Assembly (NCBI GenBank): GCA_020629635.1
Contig: JAHDCX010000014.1
Coordinates: forward strand, 1-64,000
Source of the DNA: Acidimicrobiales bacterium
Lineage (GTDB): Bacteria > Actinomycetota > Acidimicrobiia > Acidimicrobiales > SHLQ01
DNA length: 64,000 nucleotides
Direction of reading: 5' to 3'
Part shown: positions 1-8,209 of the stretch, piece by piece
Layout of the letters: every line of letters begins with the position of its first letter
Position numbering within the stretch: the first letter of the stretch is position 1
Notes under the pieces: model-generated
What the model saw: the letters and a program-made list of their open reading frames with translations, nothing else
Database searches by the model: none
Told to the model about the DNA's origin: nothing
Position numbers and translations under genes: made by a program

Positions 1-167
1 AGATTGCCGGAGGCCCACGCCCGCAACGACCGGCGGAGCCGGATCGTTGGCTGCTGCTTTCCCGGCGCTGTTGCGCCTCCTGCGAGTTCGCGCCCGTGGG
101 GCGCTCATGCGCAGATTGCCGGAGGCCCACGCCCGCAACGACCGGCGGAGCCGGATCGTTGGCTGCT
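1..167. repeat. 55-bp direct repeat with internal hairpin, two copies 112 bp apart
   Basis: Bases 1-55 and 113-167 are identical. Each copy contains an imperfect inverted repeat, AACGACCGGC pairing with GCCGGATCGTT around a short loop, with one bulged T. The 57 bases between the copies are unrelated and GC-rich. The first copy begins at the window edge, so the array may continue upstream. The repeat lies directly before the DUF192/rsmI genes and has no run of T after the hairpin, so it is not a clear terminator. Confidence 0.8.
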
Positions 168-181
168 TATAGGGTGGGGGG

Positions 182-535
182 ATGGCTTGGTTGGTGCACG
201 AGGGCACCGTGCTTGCGACGCTGGAGCGGGCGGATTCGGTGCGGAGTCGCACCGTCGGGTTGTTGGGTCGTGAGTCCTTCGACGGCGCGCTCTTGCTCGA
301 GAAGACCCGCAGCGTGCACACCGTCGGGATGAAGTTTCCGATCGACGTGGCCTTTCTGGACGACGAGATGCGGGTGCTCAAGATCGTCACGCTGTCCAAG
401 CATCGAATGACGCGGCTCGAGTGGCGGGCCTCGTGTGCGATCGAGACCGAGGCCGGCCGTTTCTCGCACTGGAACGTCCAGCCCGGCGACATGCTCGAGA
501 TTCGCGGCGACCTCGAACCCGCAGACGACACATGA
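182..535 (+). CDS. DUF192 family protein
   Basis: This 117-residue protein belongs by its pattern to the DUF192 family (PF02643), small proteins of unknown function. The typical features are an early LLGR-type turn near residues 27-30, then a core with HTVGMKFPIDVAFLD near residues 46-60, and a C-terminal half ending in a PGDMLEI motif. Many family members carry an N-terminal signal peptide, but this one does not, so it should be cytoplasmic. Its stop codon overlaps the rsmI start in an ATGA arrangement, so the two genes are probably translated together. No function is assigned. Confidence 0.8.
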   Translation: MAWLVHEGTVLATLERADSVRSRTVGLLGRESFDGALLLEKTRSVHTVGMKFPIDVAFLDDEMRVLKIVTLSKHRMTRLEWRASCAIETEAGRFSHWNVQPGDMLEIRGDLEPADDT

Positions 536-1359
536 GCGAATCACCGGGGCTGGTGCTCGTCGGCACGCCGATCGGCAACCTCGGCGACTTGAGTGAGCGA
601 GGCCGAGCGGCCCTCGAAGACGCCGATCTGATTGCGTGTGAGGACACCCGACGGAGCGGCGCGTTGTTGGCCCATCTCGGGATCGGGCGGCGCGAGTTCG
701 TCGTGTGCAACGAACACACCCAGGCACGCGCGGCCGAACGCGTGGTTGAGGCGATCGAGGCTGGACGAAGCGTCGCGCTCGTGAGCGACGCAGGGATGCC
801 TTCGGTCTCGGATCCCGGGGAACACGTTGTCCGGGCGGTGCTGGAGGCCGGGCAGGCGGTGACCGTCGTTCCTGGCCCGACGGCAGCGGTCTCGGCGTTG
901 GTCCTCAGCGGCCTGTCGTCCGGTCGGTGGTGCTTCGAGGGCTTTCTGCCGCGCAAGGGGAGCGCACGGTCGACTCGACTCGCCGAGGTGGCGAACGAGA
1001 CACGGACGACGGTGCTCTATGAGGCCCCTCACCGGCTCGACCGAACGGTTGCCGACCTCGCCTCGACGTGCGGTCCCGACCGCCCGGTGGCCGTCGCTCG
1101 CGAACTCACCAAGAAGTTCGAGGAAGTCTGGCGCGGCACGCTCGGCGAATTCGTTGCGCTCGACCGAGAACCGCGGGGCGAGTACGTGATCGTGCTCGAG
1201 GGTGCTCCACCGGCGGCTGATCTCAGCGATGAGGAGCTGGCGACTCGGTTGTCGACCGAGTTGCAGTCGGGCAAAACGCGACGAGACGCCGTCGCCGCTG
1301 TGGTGGCGGCGACCGGCGTCTCGAAGAAGCGGGTCTATGACCTGGCGTTGTCGCTCTAG
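532..1359 (+). CDS. rsmI: 16S rRNA (cytidine(1402)-2'-O)-methyltransferase
   Basis: RsmI methylates the ribose of C1402 in 16S rRNA near the decoding centre, using S-adenosylmethionine. The 275-residue product starts at the ATG that overlaps the upstream stop; an earlier in-frame start at 421 would run deep into DUF192. The tetrapyrrole-methylase fold is visible: the N-terminal loop TPIGNLGD at residues 12-19, CEDTRRSG near residue 40, the glycine-rich SDAGMPSVSDPG segment, and PGPTAAVSALV near residue 115. Length matches the family. The 3' end overlaps the convergent whiB gene by a few bases. Confidence 0.93.
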   Translation: MSESPGLVLVGTPIGNLGDLSERGRAALEDADLIACEDTRRSGALLAHLGIGRREFVVCNEHTQARAAERVVEAIEAGRSVALVSDAGMPSVSDPGEHVVRAVLEAGQAVTVVPGPTAAVSALVLSGLSSGRWCFEGFLPRKGSARSTRLAEVANETRTTVLYEAPHRLDRTVADLASTCGPDRPVAVARELTKKFEEVWRGTLGEFVALDREPRGEYVIVLEGAPPAADLSDEELATRLSTELQSGKTRRDAVAAVVAATGVSKKRVYDLALSL

Positions 1360-1664
1360 CTGCGGCGGTTCATCTTGCGGCGCTCACGACGGATCTTGCG
1401 GCGCTCGTCCTCGGTGAGGCCACCCCAGATGCCCGCGTCCTGATTGGTCATCAGCGCGTACTCCAGGCACTCCATCTTGACGTCACATTCACTGCACACG
1501 GCCTTCGCATTGGCGATGTGGGTGATCGCCGGACCGGTCTGTCCGACCGGAAAGAACAGGTCGGGGGCAGTGTCCCTGCACGCTGCGGAATTCCGCCAGC
1601 CGGTCCGAATCGCCGTCTCTGGCGACGCGAATGGCTGAACAGGGTTGTGGGTGGTGATCGACAC
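1356..1664 (-). CDS. whiB: WhiB family iron-sulfur transcriptional regulator
   Basis: WhiB proteins are actinobacterial regulators that hold a 4Fe-4S cluster on four cysteines. Counting from the chosen GTG start, the cysteines are C29 (AACRD), C57, C60 and C66, spaced C-x27-C-x2-C-x5-C. The GIWGG turn and a basic tail rich in RRERRK follow, as in the DNA-contacting end of the family. The GTG at 1664 is preferred over the upstream GTG at 1691 because a GGAGG ribosome binding site lies just ahead of it (complement of 1669-1673). The product is 102 residues. It is divergent from the phosphodiesterase gene across 248 bases that must hold both promoters; no clear operator was seen there. Which WhiB subtype it is cannot be decided by eye. 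Confidence 0.92.
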   Translation of the reverse strand: MSITTHNPVQPFASPETAIRTGWRNSAACRDTAPDLFFPVGQTGPAITHIANAKAVCSECDVKMECLEYALMTNQDAGIWGGLTEDERRKIRRERRKMNRRS

Positions 1665-1912
1665 GTTTCCTCCACGCATCTGGACTCGCACACCGTGCCC
1701 GTGCCGCCCAGCACGCCCGGTGAGTCGAGTTGGCTACGCAGAATGTAGTGCTGGCCGCTCAGCGTGACAAGCATTTTCCCACGTTGTGTGTCGATCGACT
1801 CACAACGAGTGACATCGATGTGATTTGCGAGGCGAGAGACACCTCGTGTGGCTGGTGTTGTCACCAACGCCGATCACCTCGCTGCCAGCGTGGTCAATCT
1901 ACGCTGGGGTGC

Positions 1913-2602
1913 ATGCCGCGGGTCATTGCTCACCGGGGGGCCTCCAAGGCCAAGCCCGAAAACACCATCGACGCGTTCACCACTGCTGCCGCCATGGGCG
2001 CGGACTGGGTCGAACTCGACGTTCGAGTCGCCGCATGCGGCACGGTCGTCGTGCATCACGATCACGACTTCGCCGACGGGCGCATTCTCATGCAGACCGA
2101 CTATGCCGACATGCCCGAAGGCGTCCCGACCCTCGATGACGCCATCACCGCCTGCGGCACGATGGGCGTCAACGTCGAGATCAAGAATGAGATCGACGAA
2201 CCCGAGTACGAGGAAGAACCCGAGCGGGTCATGGTGCCGGCAGTCCTCGAAGTCGTTCGGCGCCGACTCGCGCCAGACAAGCGACTGATCACGTCGTTCG
2301 ACATGGCGGTGATCAACGCCGTCCACGATGCGACCGACCGCGTCGCAACGGGGTTCTTGACGATGGACCGGGCGGGCGCCGATGTGGCCGTCGGACGAGC
2401 AGCGGCGCACGGCCACAAAGCCGTCAACCCCTGGGACGACATCGTCACCCAACGATGGGTTGCCGTCGCCCACGAGCGTGAGCTCGAGGTCAATGTGTGG
2501 ACGGTCGATGACCCCGATCGCATCGCGCAGCTCGCCGACTGGGGCGTCGACGGCATCATCACCAACGTCCCCGACGTCGCCATCGAGACCCTCAACAACT
2601 GA
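1913..2602 (+). CDS. Glycerophosphodiester phosphodiesterase family protein
   Basis: Members of this family (GDPD, related to GlpQ and UgpQ) hydrolyse glycerophosphodiesters to glycerol 3-phosphate and an alcohol. The metal and catalytic signature is present: HRGA at residues 7-10, PENT with E16, ELD at 34-36, and the HHDHDF motif near residue 49. The protein is 229 residues with no signal peptide, so it looks cytoplasmic like UgpQ. The ATG at 1913 is chosen because the family always starts right before the HRG motif; in-frame codons further upstream are not protein-like. An insertion rich in Glu (EPEYEEEPERV) sits in the middle. The exact substrate is unknown. Confidence 0.87.
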   Translation: MPRVIAHRGASKAKPENTIDAFTTAAAMGADWVELDVRVAACGTVVVHHDHDFADGRILMQTDYADMPEGVPTLDDAITACGTMGVNVEIKNEIDEPEYEEEPERVMVPAVLEVVRRRLAPDKRLITSFDMAVINAVHDATDRVATGFLTMDRAGADVAVGRAAAHGHKAVNPWDDIVTQRWVAVAHERELEVNVWTVDDPDRIAQLADWGVDGIITNVPDVAIETLNN

Positions 2603-2609
2603 ACCGTCG

Positions 2610-3572
2610 CTACAACGGGTCGGGCGGGCGCGGGACGTGCCGACCATCAGGAACGACGAGTCGGATGACGTCGGGCTCCCAGGCGAGTTCGACCTCGGTG
2701 ACGTTGCCGAGGTGGTCGCCGTCGAGCTGATACGGGAACGGCGTCTGCGAATGCAGGCGAGCCCCACGAACGTTGGGGGTCACCGTGACGCCACGGCCCG
2801 AACGGATTCCACGGTCGCTGCGCAGCGCCTTGAGCCCGAGCGCCGACAGACGTGCCAAGGACATCGAGTGAATCGTCACGATCGAGAGCGGCGTGTCCAG
2901 CCCGGTGTTCGGGGCGACGCTGAGGGGCTGCGTCCCGAGATAGGTGTACGGATCGGTGTTGAGGGCGATCGTGAAGTAGCCGTCGGTCGAGATCGGGTCG
3001 GTTCCGTCGTGGTGGGAGATCTCTGCGGTGAAGGTCGGCTGTTTCCGGTCGTAGTGTCGAGCCCAGGTGTCGACGGCGGAGAAGGCGAAGAGCGCATGGC
3101 CCGCCCAGCGTTTGAGCTGGCCTCGTCGTTCGACCTGTTCGACGACTGCCGCGTCGAAGCCGATGCCCGCGTGAAACAAGAAGTAGCGCTCGTTCGCGCT
3201 GCCGAGACCGATCGACCGGATCGACGCCACGTCGAGTGCCTCGAGCGTCACCGCCGTGGCGTGCACGGGATCTTCGGGGAGACCGAGCGTCTTCGCAAAA
3301 ACGTTGGTCGAACCACCGGGGAGCGGGGCGAGGGCGGTGTCCGTGCCCGCCACCCCGTTGGCTGCTTCGTTGAGCGTGCCGTCACCGCCGAGCACGGCGA
3401 CCACATCCACCCCCGACGCTGCGGCGCCGCGAGCGATTCGGGTCGCGTGGCCGCGCCGGGTGGTCTCGGCCAACGTCACGTCGTGGTCGGCCGCAAGCGC
3501 CTTTTGGATCACGACCCGAGTTCGGGCGGTCACGGAAGACGCCGATGCATTGGCGATGAGGACGATTTTCAT
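2610..3572 (-). CDS. Diacylglycerol kinase family lipid kinase
   Basis: The protein has the diacylglycerol/sphingosine kinase catalytic domain (DAGK_cat), with the nucleotide loop GGDGT at residues 62-66, NEAANG after it, and PGGSTNVFA near residues 84-92. Actinobacterial relatives phosphorylate diacylglycerol or related lipids at the membrane; the substrate here is not known. The C-terminal half is the beta-sandwich typical of YegS/DgkB-type enzymes and ends in a Pro-rich tail. Length is 320 residues. The start at 3572 (MKIVLIAN) is chosen over a GTG nine bases upstream because the family begins with this strand. It is divergent from etfB, and the region between the two holds two GGACGTCC palindromes. 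Confidence 0.87.
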   Translation of the reverse strand: MKIVLIANASASSVTARTRVVIQKALAADHDVTLAETTRRGHATRIARGAAASGVDVVAVLGGDGTLNEAANGVAGTDTALAPLPGGSTNVFAKTLGLPEDPVHATAVTLEALDVASIRSIGLGSANERYFLFHAGIGFDAAVVEQVERRGQLKRWAGHALFAFSAVDTWARHYDRKQPTFTAEISHHDGTDPISTDGYFTIALNTDPYTYLGTQPLSVAPNTGLDTPLSIVTIHSMSLARLSALGLKALRSDRGIRSGRGVTVTPNVRGARLHSQTPFPYQLDGDHLGNVTEVELAWEPDVIRLVVPDGRHVPRPPDPL

Positions 3573-3632
3573 GGCTCGCACCGCAGGTACACCGGTTGAG
3601 GCTCGGGCACGCGCGGTGAAGTGTGTCGGTGA

Positions 3633-3677
3633 GGACGTCCAGCGACGAGGACCGCCGGTAGTCTGTAGGACGTCCTA
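3633..3677. promoter_or_regulatory. Two GGACGTCC palindromes, possible operator
   Basis: In the 172 bases between the divergent lipid-kinase gene and etfB there are two perfect GGACGTCC palindromes at 3633-3640 and 3668-3675. The second is extended to the 12-base palindrome TAGGACGTCCTA at 3666-3677. Their centres are 35 bases apart. Such paired palindromes often bind a dimeric repressor, but no regulator gene is adjacent and binding is inference. Confidence 0.4.
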
Positions 3678-3744
3678 TTGTTCGATGTCATACAAATCCG
3701 ATCGGCTCACTCGCCGGTCGCCTACCAAAGGGCACACTACGCCA

Positions 3745-4524
3745 ATGAACGTTGTTGTCTGTGTGAAACAGATCCCCGATCCGGCCGAACCCGGATCCTT
3801 GGATCCCGAAACCAAGACCCTCGACCGCAGCTCCAAGCTGATTCTCGATGAGTCCGACTCCTATGGCGTCGAGATGGCGCTCCAGCTGGCCGAGGCCGCT
3901 GGCGGCGGCACCGTCTCGCTCGTCTCGATGGCGCCCAACAACGAGGTCTCCGGTCTCCGGACGGCCCTCGCCATGGGTGCCGAGTCGGCCGTGCTCGTCT
4001 CTGACGATGCGCTGGCCGGCTCGGATGCGCTGAGCACGGCCAAGGTGCTCGCTGCAGCGATCGCACGAACCGAGCCGGATCTCGTGTTGGCCGCCACCGA
4101 GTCCTCGGACGGCTACACCGGCACGGTGCCTGAGCAGATCGCTGCAGTGATGGGTCTTCCGTCGGTCACGTTCGCCAAGTCGATCGACGTCGCTGACGGC
4201 GCGGTCAACGTGAAGCGTCAGACCGAAACCGGCTTCGATTCAGTCACCTGCCCGATGCCGTGCGTCGTCTCGGTGACCGCTGGTGTGGTCGAGCCCCGTT
4301 ACCCCTCGTTCAAGGGGATCATGGCCGCCAAGTCCAAGCCGGTCGACGAGGTGACCCTCGCCGATCTCGGCATCGACGCAGACAGCGTTGGCACGGTCGG
4401 CGCCGGCCAGGAGATCGTCGAGATCGTCGCGGCCGAAGAACGTGAAGCAGGCGAGAAGATCGTCGACGAAGGTGACGCCCACGAACGCATCATTGCGTTC
4501 CTCGAAGAACTGAAGGTGCTCTGA
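3745..4524 (+). CDS. etfB: Electron transfer flavoprotein subunit beta
   Basis: EtfB is the AMP-binding beta subunit of the electron transfer flavoprotein. The heterodimer takes electrons from acyl-CoA dehydrogenases and passes them to the quinone pool through ETF-quinone oxidoreductase. The N-terminus MNVVVCVKQIPDP is the family hallmark. The middle segment with ALAMGAESAVLVSDD and the loop ATESSDGYTGTVPEQIA match the usual nucleotide-binding region. The product is 259 residues, a normal length. The ATG at 3745 is chosen because it gives the canonical N-terminus; the open frame upstream is unrelated. etfA follows after only two bases, so the pair is one operon. Confidence 0.95.
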   Translation: MNVVVCVKQIPDPAEPGSLDPETKTLDRSSKLILDESDSYGVEMALQLAEAAGGGTVSLVSMAPNNEVSGLRTALAMGAESAVLVSDDALAGSDALSTAKVLAAAIARTEPDLVLAATESSDGYTGTVPEQIAAVMGLPSVTFAKSIDVADGAVNVKRQTETGFDSVTCPMPCVVSVTAGVVEPRYPSFKGIMAAKSKPVDEVTLADLGIDADSVGTVGAGQEIVEIVAAEEREAGEKIVDEGDAHERIIAFLEELKVL

Positions 4525-4526
4525 TC

Positions 4527-5495
4527 ATGGTTGGATCGATTTGGGTCTATGGAGAGATCGCCGACGGTGCGCTGTCGTCGATGACCACCGAGATGCTCGC
4601 CAAGGCTCGCGAGCTCGCCGGTGATGTTCAGGTCGTGCTCGGTGCCGAGGCAACCGATGCGTTGGCCGCCGAGGCGGGCGCACACGGCGCGACCGGTGTC
4701 CAGGCGACCGGCGACCTCGGTGCGGGTCTGCAAGGCGTACACGTTGCCGCAGCGATTGCCGCAGCGATCGACGCAGGCACCGGTCCCGACGCCGTGCTCG
4801 CCGGTACCACCTACGACGGCCGAGACGTCGCCGCCCGCCTGTCGGTGGCGCTCGACGCTCCGGTCATCACCAACGTCGTCGATCTCGAAGATGACGGTGG
4901 CGACCTCGTCGGCACGGAGCCGGTGTTCGGCGGGACCACCAACGTGCGGACGAAGTTCACCTCCGGCAAGGCGCAGATCGCGCTGGTCCGCCCGAAGTCC
5001 TTCGTGGCCGAGGAGACCGGCGGCGCTGCAGCGGCAGTCACGGCGTTGGACGTCCCCGACGTCGGCGCGGTTGGTGCGGCACAGGTGACCGACACCTTCG
5101 TCGAAGAGTCCGACGGCCCCAAGCTGGACGAAGCCGGCGTGGTCGTGTCGGGTGGCCGCGGTCTCGGCGACCAGGAGAAGTTCGACATGGTCGAGTCGGT
5201 CGCCAAGCTGATGGGTGGCGCTGCAGGCGCCAGCCGAGCCATCGTCGACGCTGGATGGGTGCCCTACAGCTATCAGGTGGGTCAGACCGGCAAGGTCGTG
5301 AAGCCCGACGTCTACCTCGCCTTCGGCATCTCTGGGGCGACCCAGCACCTCGTGGGCATGAAGGGCTCCAAGCACATCATCGCGATCAACAAGGACGAAG
5401 AGGCACCGATCTTCGGCGTCGCCGACCTCGGCATCGTCGGCGATGTGCACGCCGTCGTCCCCAAACTGATCGAGGCCCTCGAGGCCCGTTCGTAG
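4527..5495 (+). CDS. etfA: Electron transfer flavoprotein subunit alpha
   Basis: EtfA is the FAD-binding partner of EtfB. The N-terminal Rossmann-like half is followed by the FAD-binding C-terminal domain, recognised by the block [10 protein letters not shown] near residues 208-217, then [23 protein letters not shown], and the final block with [17 protein letters not shown] and [10 protein letters not shown], which contact FAD. The full length of 322 residues and intact motifs point to a working enzyme. It begins two bases after etfB, and the large palindromic element at 5503-5562 starts eight bases after its stop, where it could also end transcription. Confidence 0.95.
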   Translation: MVGSIWVYGEIADGALSSMTTEMLAKARELAGDVQVVLGAEATDALAAEAGAHGATGVQATGDLGAGLQGVHVAAAIAAAIDAGTGPDAVLAGTTYDGRDVAARLSVALDAPVITNVVDLEDDGGDLVGTEPVFGGTTNVRTKFTSGKAQIALVRPKSFVAEETGGAAAAVTALDVPDVGAVGAAQVTDTFVEESDGPKLDEAGVVVSGGRGLGDQEKFDMVESVAKLMGGAAGASRAIVDAGWVPYSYQVGQTGKVVKPDVYLAFGISGATQHLVGMKGSKHIIAINKDEEAPIFGVADLGIVGDVHAVVPKLIEALEARS

Positions 5496-5502
5496 GTCGA
5501 AA

Positions 5503-5562
5503 GGGGGTCAAGTCTTTCCAATCGACAACTCATCAGTTGTCGATTGGAAAGACTTGACCCCC
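5503..5562. repeat. Perfect 28-bp inverted repeat (REP-like palindromic element)
   Basis: The left arm 5503-5530 and right arm 5535-5562 are perfect reverse complements separated by the 4-base loop CATC. The outer part of each arm carries GGGGTCAAGTCTTTCCAA. Related copies occur at 46042-46063 and 50284-50294. It lies between the convergent etfA and SCO1664-like genes, so it may act as a terminator on either strand, although its size and dispersed copies are more typical of a REP/MITE-like element mobilised by a transposase elsewhere. Confidence 0.85.
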
Positions 5563-5586
5563 GAACGACGACCCAAACGAACCGAG

Positions 5587-6336
5587 CTACACCATTGGCC
5601 AGGGCCAGCGCCGGCCGGTGGGGTCATCCGGGAACACGCCGCTCTGTAGGAGCGCGCGTGCCCGGGTGCGGATGGCATCGTTCTCGAATGTGTCGAGGCG
5701 GTCGGCGAGTGCGGGCGTGACGCCCTCGTCGAGGAGCTTCTCGAGCCCGGCAGTCACGTTTGCGGGCAAGAACTCGCCGGCGAAGTCCCAGATGACGGTG
5801 CGTAGCTTGAACTCGGCATGAAAGCTGAGTCCGTTGTCGATCGCATGAATCTCGTCGTCCTCGCCGAGCAGTACGTGTCCGGACTTTCGGTCGGTGTTGT
5901 TGGCGACGAAGTCGAACGCACAGATCTCCCGGAAGGCGTCGTGGCGCCGATCGTCGTCGAGCATCGTGAAGTAGTGCTGCTCGAACATCGCCGGAACAAA
6001 CAGCTGCAGCGAGCCAGTACCGAGCGGGCCATCACGTTCGACCGTCGGCGGGACGTGGCCCCAGCCGAGCTGCTCGGAGAGCTCCCACGCACCGACCTCG
6101 CGGGTCCACAGACGTGGCGGAAAATCCCACAGCGGCTGCTCGCCGCGTTCGGGCTTGTAGATCGCCTGCGCCGGGATGTCATCGCCCACGACGAGATCCA
6201 CGAGAAACGTGGCGTTCGAGCTGTAGGGCATCTGCCCGAGCACGTCGATCTCGCCCTCGGCGAGGATCGTCAGCGCCGTCGGAGTGTCGAGCGGCCCACG
6301 TGAACGAAACGGGCTCTCAGCCTCGTCGTCGGTCAT
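5587..6336 (-). CDS. SCO1664 family protein (kinase-like fold)
   Basis: This 249-residue protein matches the actinobacterial SCO1664 family, distantly related to phosphatidylinositol 3/4-kinases. Kinase-like features are AIYKPERGE at residues 58-66 (K61 as candidate ATP lysine), [11 protein letters not shown] at 141-151 and AIDNGL at 166-171 with D167 as candidate metal ligand. Its biochemical activity is not established to my knowledge. It is the last gene of a minus-strand operon with DUF3090 and a histidine phosphatase. In mycobacteria and Streptomyces the same trio lies close to mshC of mycothiol synthesis, but no msh gene is seen here. Confidence 0.85.
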   Translation of the reverse strand: MTDDEAESPFRSRGPLDTPTALTILAEGEIDVLGQMPYSSNATFLVDLVVGDDIPAQAIYKPERGEQPLWDFPPRLWTREVGAWELSEQLGWGHVPPTVERDGPLGTGSLQLFVPAMFEQHYFTMLDDDRRHDAFREICAFDFVANNTDRKSGHVLLGEDDEIHAIDNGLSFHAEFKLRTVIWDFAGEFLPANVTAGLEKLLDEGVTPALADRLDTFENDAIRTRARALLQSGVFPDDPTGRRWPWPMV

Positions 6337-6337
6337 C

Positions 6338-6826
6338 TCAGTTCCAGCAAGGGCAGAAGCCGTTCTCGCCGTGATTGAGCGGCCGACCGCACCAGGCGCA
6401 CGGTGGGCGTCCGGCGTCGATGACTTCGTTGGCTCGCTCCACGAAGGCCAGCGTCTGCGCTCGACCGAGCCGGAAGGTCACGACGGCGCCCTCGACGTCT
6501 TCGTCCTCTTCGAGGGATTCGGCCATCACCACGACGGAGTCGGTGTTCTGGTCGTACGCCGCTCCCATCGCACCGATGCGCCAGAGGGGCTCGACCGGTT
6601 CGACGAGATCGGGGGCGGAGGTCCATTCGCGCGCATTGACCTCGGGCAGATCCGCCAGCATCCGGGAGAGGTGCCCGCTCAGCGCATCGACCTGTTGCTT
6701 CTCGAGGACGAGGCTCACAACCTCACGTCCGGCGCGGGCTTGGAGATAGAACGTTCGTTGGCCTTTCGGGCCGACGGTGCCGGTCGTGAACGAATCGACG
6801 TCGTGGAGCTCGAACGACTCGGCCAT
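6338..6826 (-). CDS. DUF3090 family protein
   Basis: This 162-residue protein fits the DUF3090 family, found almost only in actinobacteria. Family traits are the opening FELHDVDSFTTGTVGPKGQR, the segment FYLQARAG, and a C-terminal zinc-ribbon-like end in which CAWCG is followed by CPC three residues from the terminus. Function is unknown. The start ATG at 6826 shares its A with the stop codon of the upstream phosphatase gene (TGATG), and the stop lies one base before the SCO1664-like start, so the three genes are coupled in translation. The longer open frame to 7183 is inside the phosphatase gene and is not used. Confidence 0.88.
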   Translation of the reverse strand: MAESFELHDVDSFTTGTVGPKGQRTFYLQARAGREVVSLVLEKQQVDALSGHLSRMLADLPEVNAREWTSAPDLVEPVEPLWRIGAMGAAYDQNTDSVVVMAESLEEDEDVEGAVVTFRLGRAQTLAFVERANEVIDAGRPPCAWCGRPLNHGENGFCPCWN

Positions 6827-7467
6827 CAGCTCGGAACCAGCCGGCTGAGGTCGTCTCCGGTCGAGTTCATCGACAACACGATCGGACCACTCGGGCCATA
6901 CATGACCACGCTGATCGAGCACGGGGAAACGACGATCCTCTGGAACAGATCGAGCGGCGTCCCGGCGGCATCGGCGAGCGCGGCCTTGATCGTGTCTGCG
7001 TGTGACACCGCAACGATGGTCTCGCCGGGATGCCTGGCCACCAGGTCGGCCACGGCGCCCGTCATCCTCGTCTGCATCTCCGGGAAGGACTCGCCGCCCG
7101 GAAAGCGGAAGCCGCTCGGATATCGCTGCACCGTCTGCCATTCCGGCTTCTTGCGGAGCGCCGACAGCTTCTTGCCCGTCCAATCGCCGAAGTCGGCTTC
7201 GATGAGGCCCTTGTGGGTTCGGACGCGGAGCCCGCAGGCCCGAGCGACCGGCTTGGCGGTTTCTTGAGTGCGTTCCATCGGCGATGCGTAGACCGCTGCG
7301 ACGGTGCCGAGTTCGCCGATACGTCGGCCGGCTGCTTCGGCCTGTTCGACACCTCGATCAGCCAGGTGAAGCCCAGGGGCCCGACCCGGAAGTGTCGAGC
7401 CTGTGGTGGGCGTCTGGCCGTGCCGAACGAAGAGGACGACAGTGGGTTTGATCTCGCGCTTCGCCAT
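6826..7467 (-). CDS. Histidine phosphatase family protein (MSMEG_4193-like)
   Basis: The protein belongs to the histidine phosphatase (phosphoglycerate mutase-like) superfamily. RHGQT with H16 gives the phosphorylated histidine, ASPMERTQET with R66 supplies the phosphate-binding arginine, and VSHAD with H156 the second catalytic histidine. Length is 213 residues. It is the first gene of the operon with DUF3090 and the SCO1664-like gene, and it is divergent from the uracil-DNA glycosylase gene across 33 bases. The substrate is unknown. The ATG at 7467 is chosen because the RHG motif must be near the N-terminus; the open frame to 7827 runs into the glycosylase gene. Confidence 0.9.
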   Translation of the reverse strand: MAKREIKPTVVLFVRHGQTPTTGSTLPGRAPGLHLADRGVEQAEAAGRRIGELGTVAAVYASPMERTQETAKPVARACGLRVRTHKGLIEADFGDWTGKKLSALRKKPEWQTVQRYPSGFRFPGGESFPEMQTRMTGAVADLVARHPGETIVAVSHADTIKAALADAAGTPLDLFQRIVVSPCSISVVMYGPSGPIVLSMNSTGDDLSRLVPS

Positions 7468-7500
7468 CGCCCGCACGCTACCGCCGCTACGGTCGACCCG

Positions 7501-8202
7501 ATGGATCGCGACCCTTCCTCCAGCGGAGCTGGCGGGCTCGAGCAACTCACCGAACGGATCGTCTCGTGTCGGGCGTGTCCTCGCCTCGTGGAGTGGCGAG
7601 AAGAGGTCGCGCTGACCAAGCGCGCCGCGTACGCCGACGAGACCTACTGGGGGCGGCCGGTGCCTGGCTTCGGCGACCCGGCGGCATCGATCGTGGTGGT
7701 TGGATTGGCGCCGGCCGCACACGGCGCCAATCGAACCGGCCGCATGTTCACCGGCGACCGAAGCGGAGACTGGCTCTTCGGCGCGCTCCACCGGGCCGGG
7801 CTGGCGAATCAGCCCACCGCAACCCACCGCGGCGATGGACTCGAGCTCGACGGCGTTTGGGTGACGTCGCCGGTCAAGTGCGCACCTCCTGCCAATGCGC
7901 CGACGGCGCAGGAACGTGCGGCCTGCGCCCCGTTTCTTCAGAAGGAACTCGCTGCGCTGACCGAACTACGGGTCATCGTCTCCCTCGGCGGCATCGGCAC
8001 GGCCGCCGTGGCCAAGCACTTCGATCTTCGCCCCCGTCCAAAGTTCGGCCACGGGCTGGAGTACGACATCCCCGGGGTCGCAACGCTGGTGACCTGCTAT
8101 CACGTGTCCCAGCTCAACACCTTCACCGGACGTCTGACCGAGTCGATGCTCGATGACGTGTTCGCACGGGCGCGCCAGCTCGCAGCCTCGCCGATAGCCT
8201 GA
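7501..8202 (+). CDS. Uracil-DNA glycosylase, family 5 (UdgB-type)
   Basis: Family 5 uracil-DNA glycosylases are iron-sulfur enzymes that remove uracil and other deaminated bases from DNA. The 233-residue protein has CRAC at residues 23-26 as part of the cluster site, and motif 1 GLAPAAHGANRTGRMFTGD at 68-86. It has Ala-rich residues in place of the catalytic Asp or Asn of other families, as expected for family 5. The closing HVSQLNTFTGRLT contains the conserved His-Val-Ser. Further cysteines at SPVKCAPP and ACAPF are placed to complete the cluster. The ATG at 7501 is the start; the frame upstream overlaps the divergent phosphatase gene. Confidence 0.87.
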   Translation: MDRDPSSSGAGGLEQLTERIVSCRACPRLVEWREEVALTKRAAYADETYWGRPVPGFGDPAASIVVVGLAPAAHGANRTGRMFTGDRSGDWLFGALHRAGLANQPTATHRGDGLELDGVWVTSPVKCAPPANAPTAQERAACAPFLQKELAALTELRVIVSLGGIGTAAVAKHFDLRPRPKFGHGLEYDIPGVATLVTCYHVSQLNTFTGRLTESMLDDVFARARQLAASPIA

Positions 8203-8209
8203 AGCCCCT

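Noticed and set aside
1-167. CRISPR array
   Set aside because: Repeat units of 55 bases with a single 57-base spacer, and no cas genes in the window.
5496-5586. Small protein gene in the hairpin after etfA
   Set aside because: The only open reading there is the palindrome itself with no start or ribosome site.
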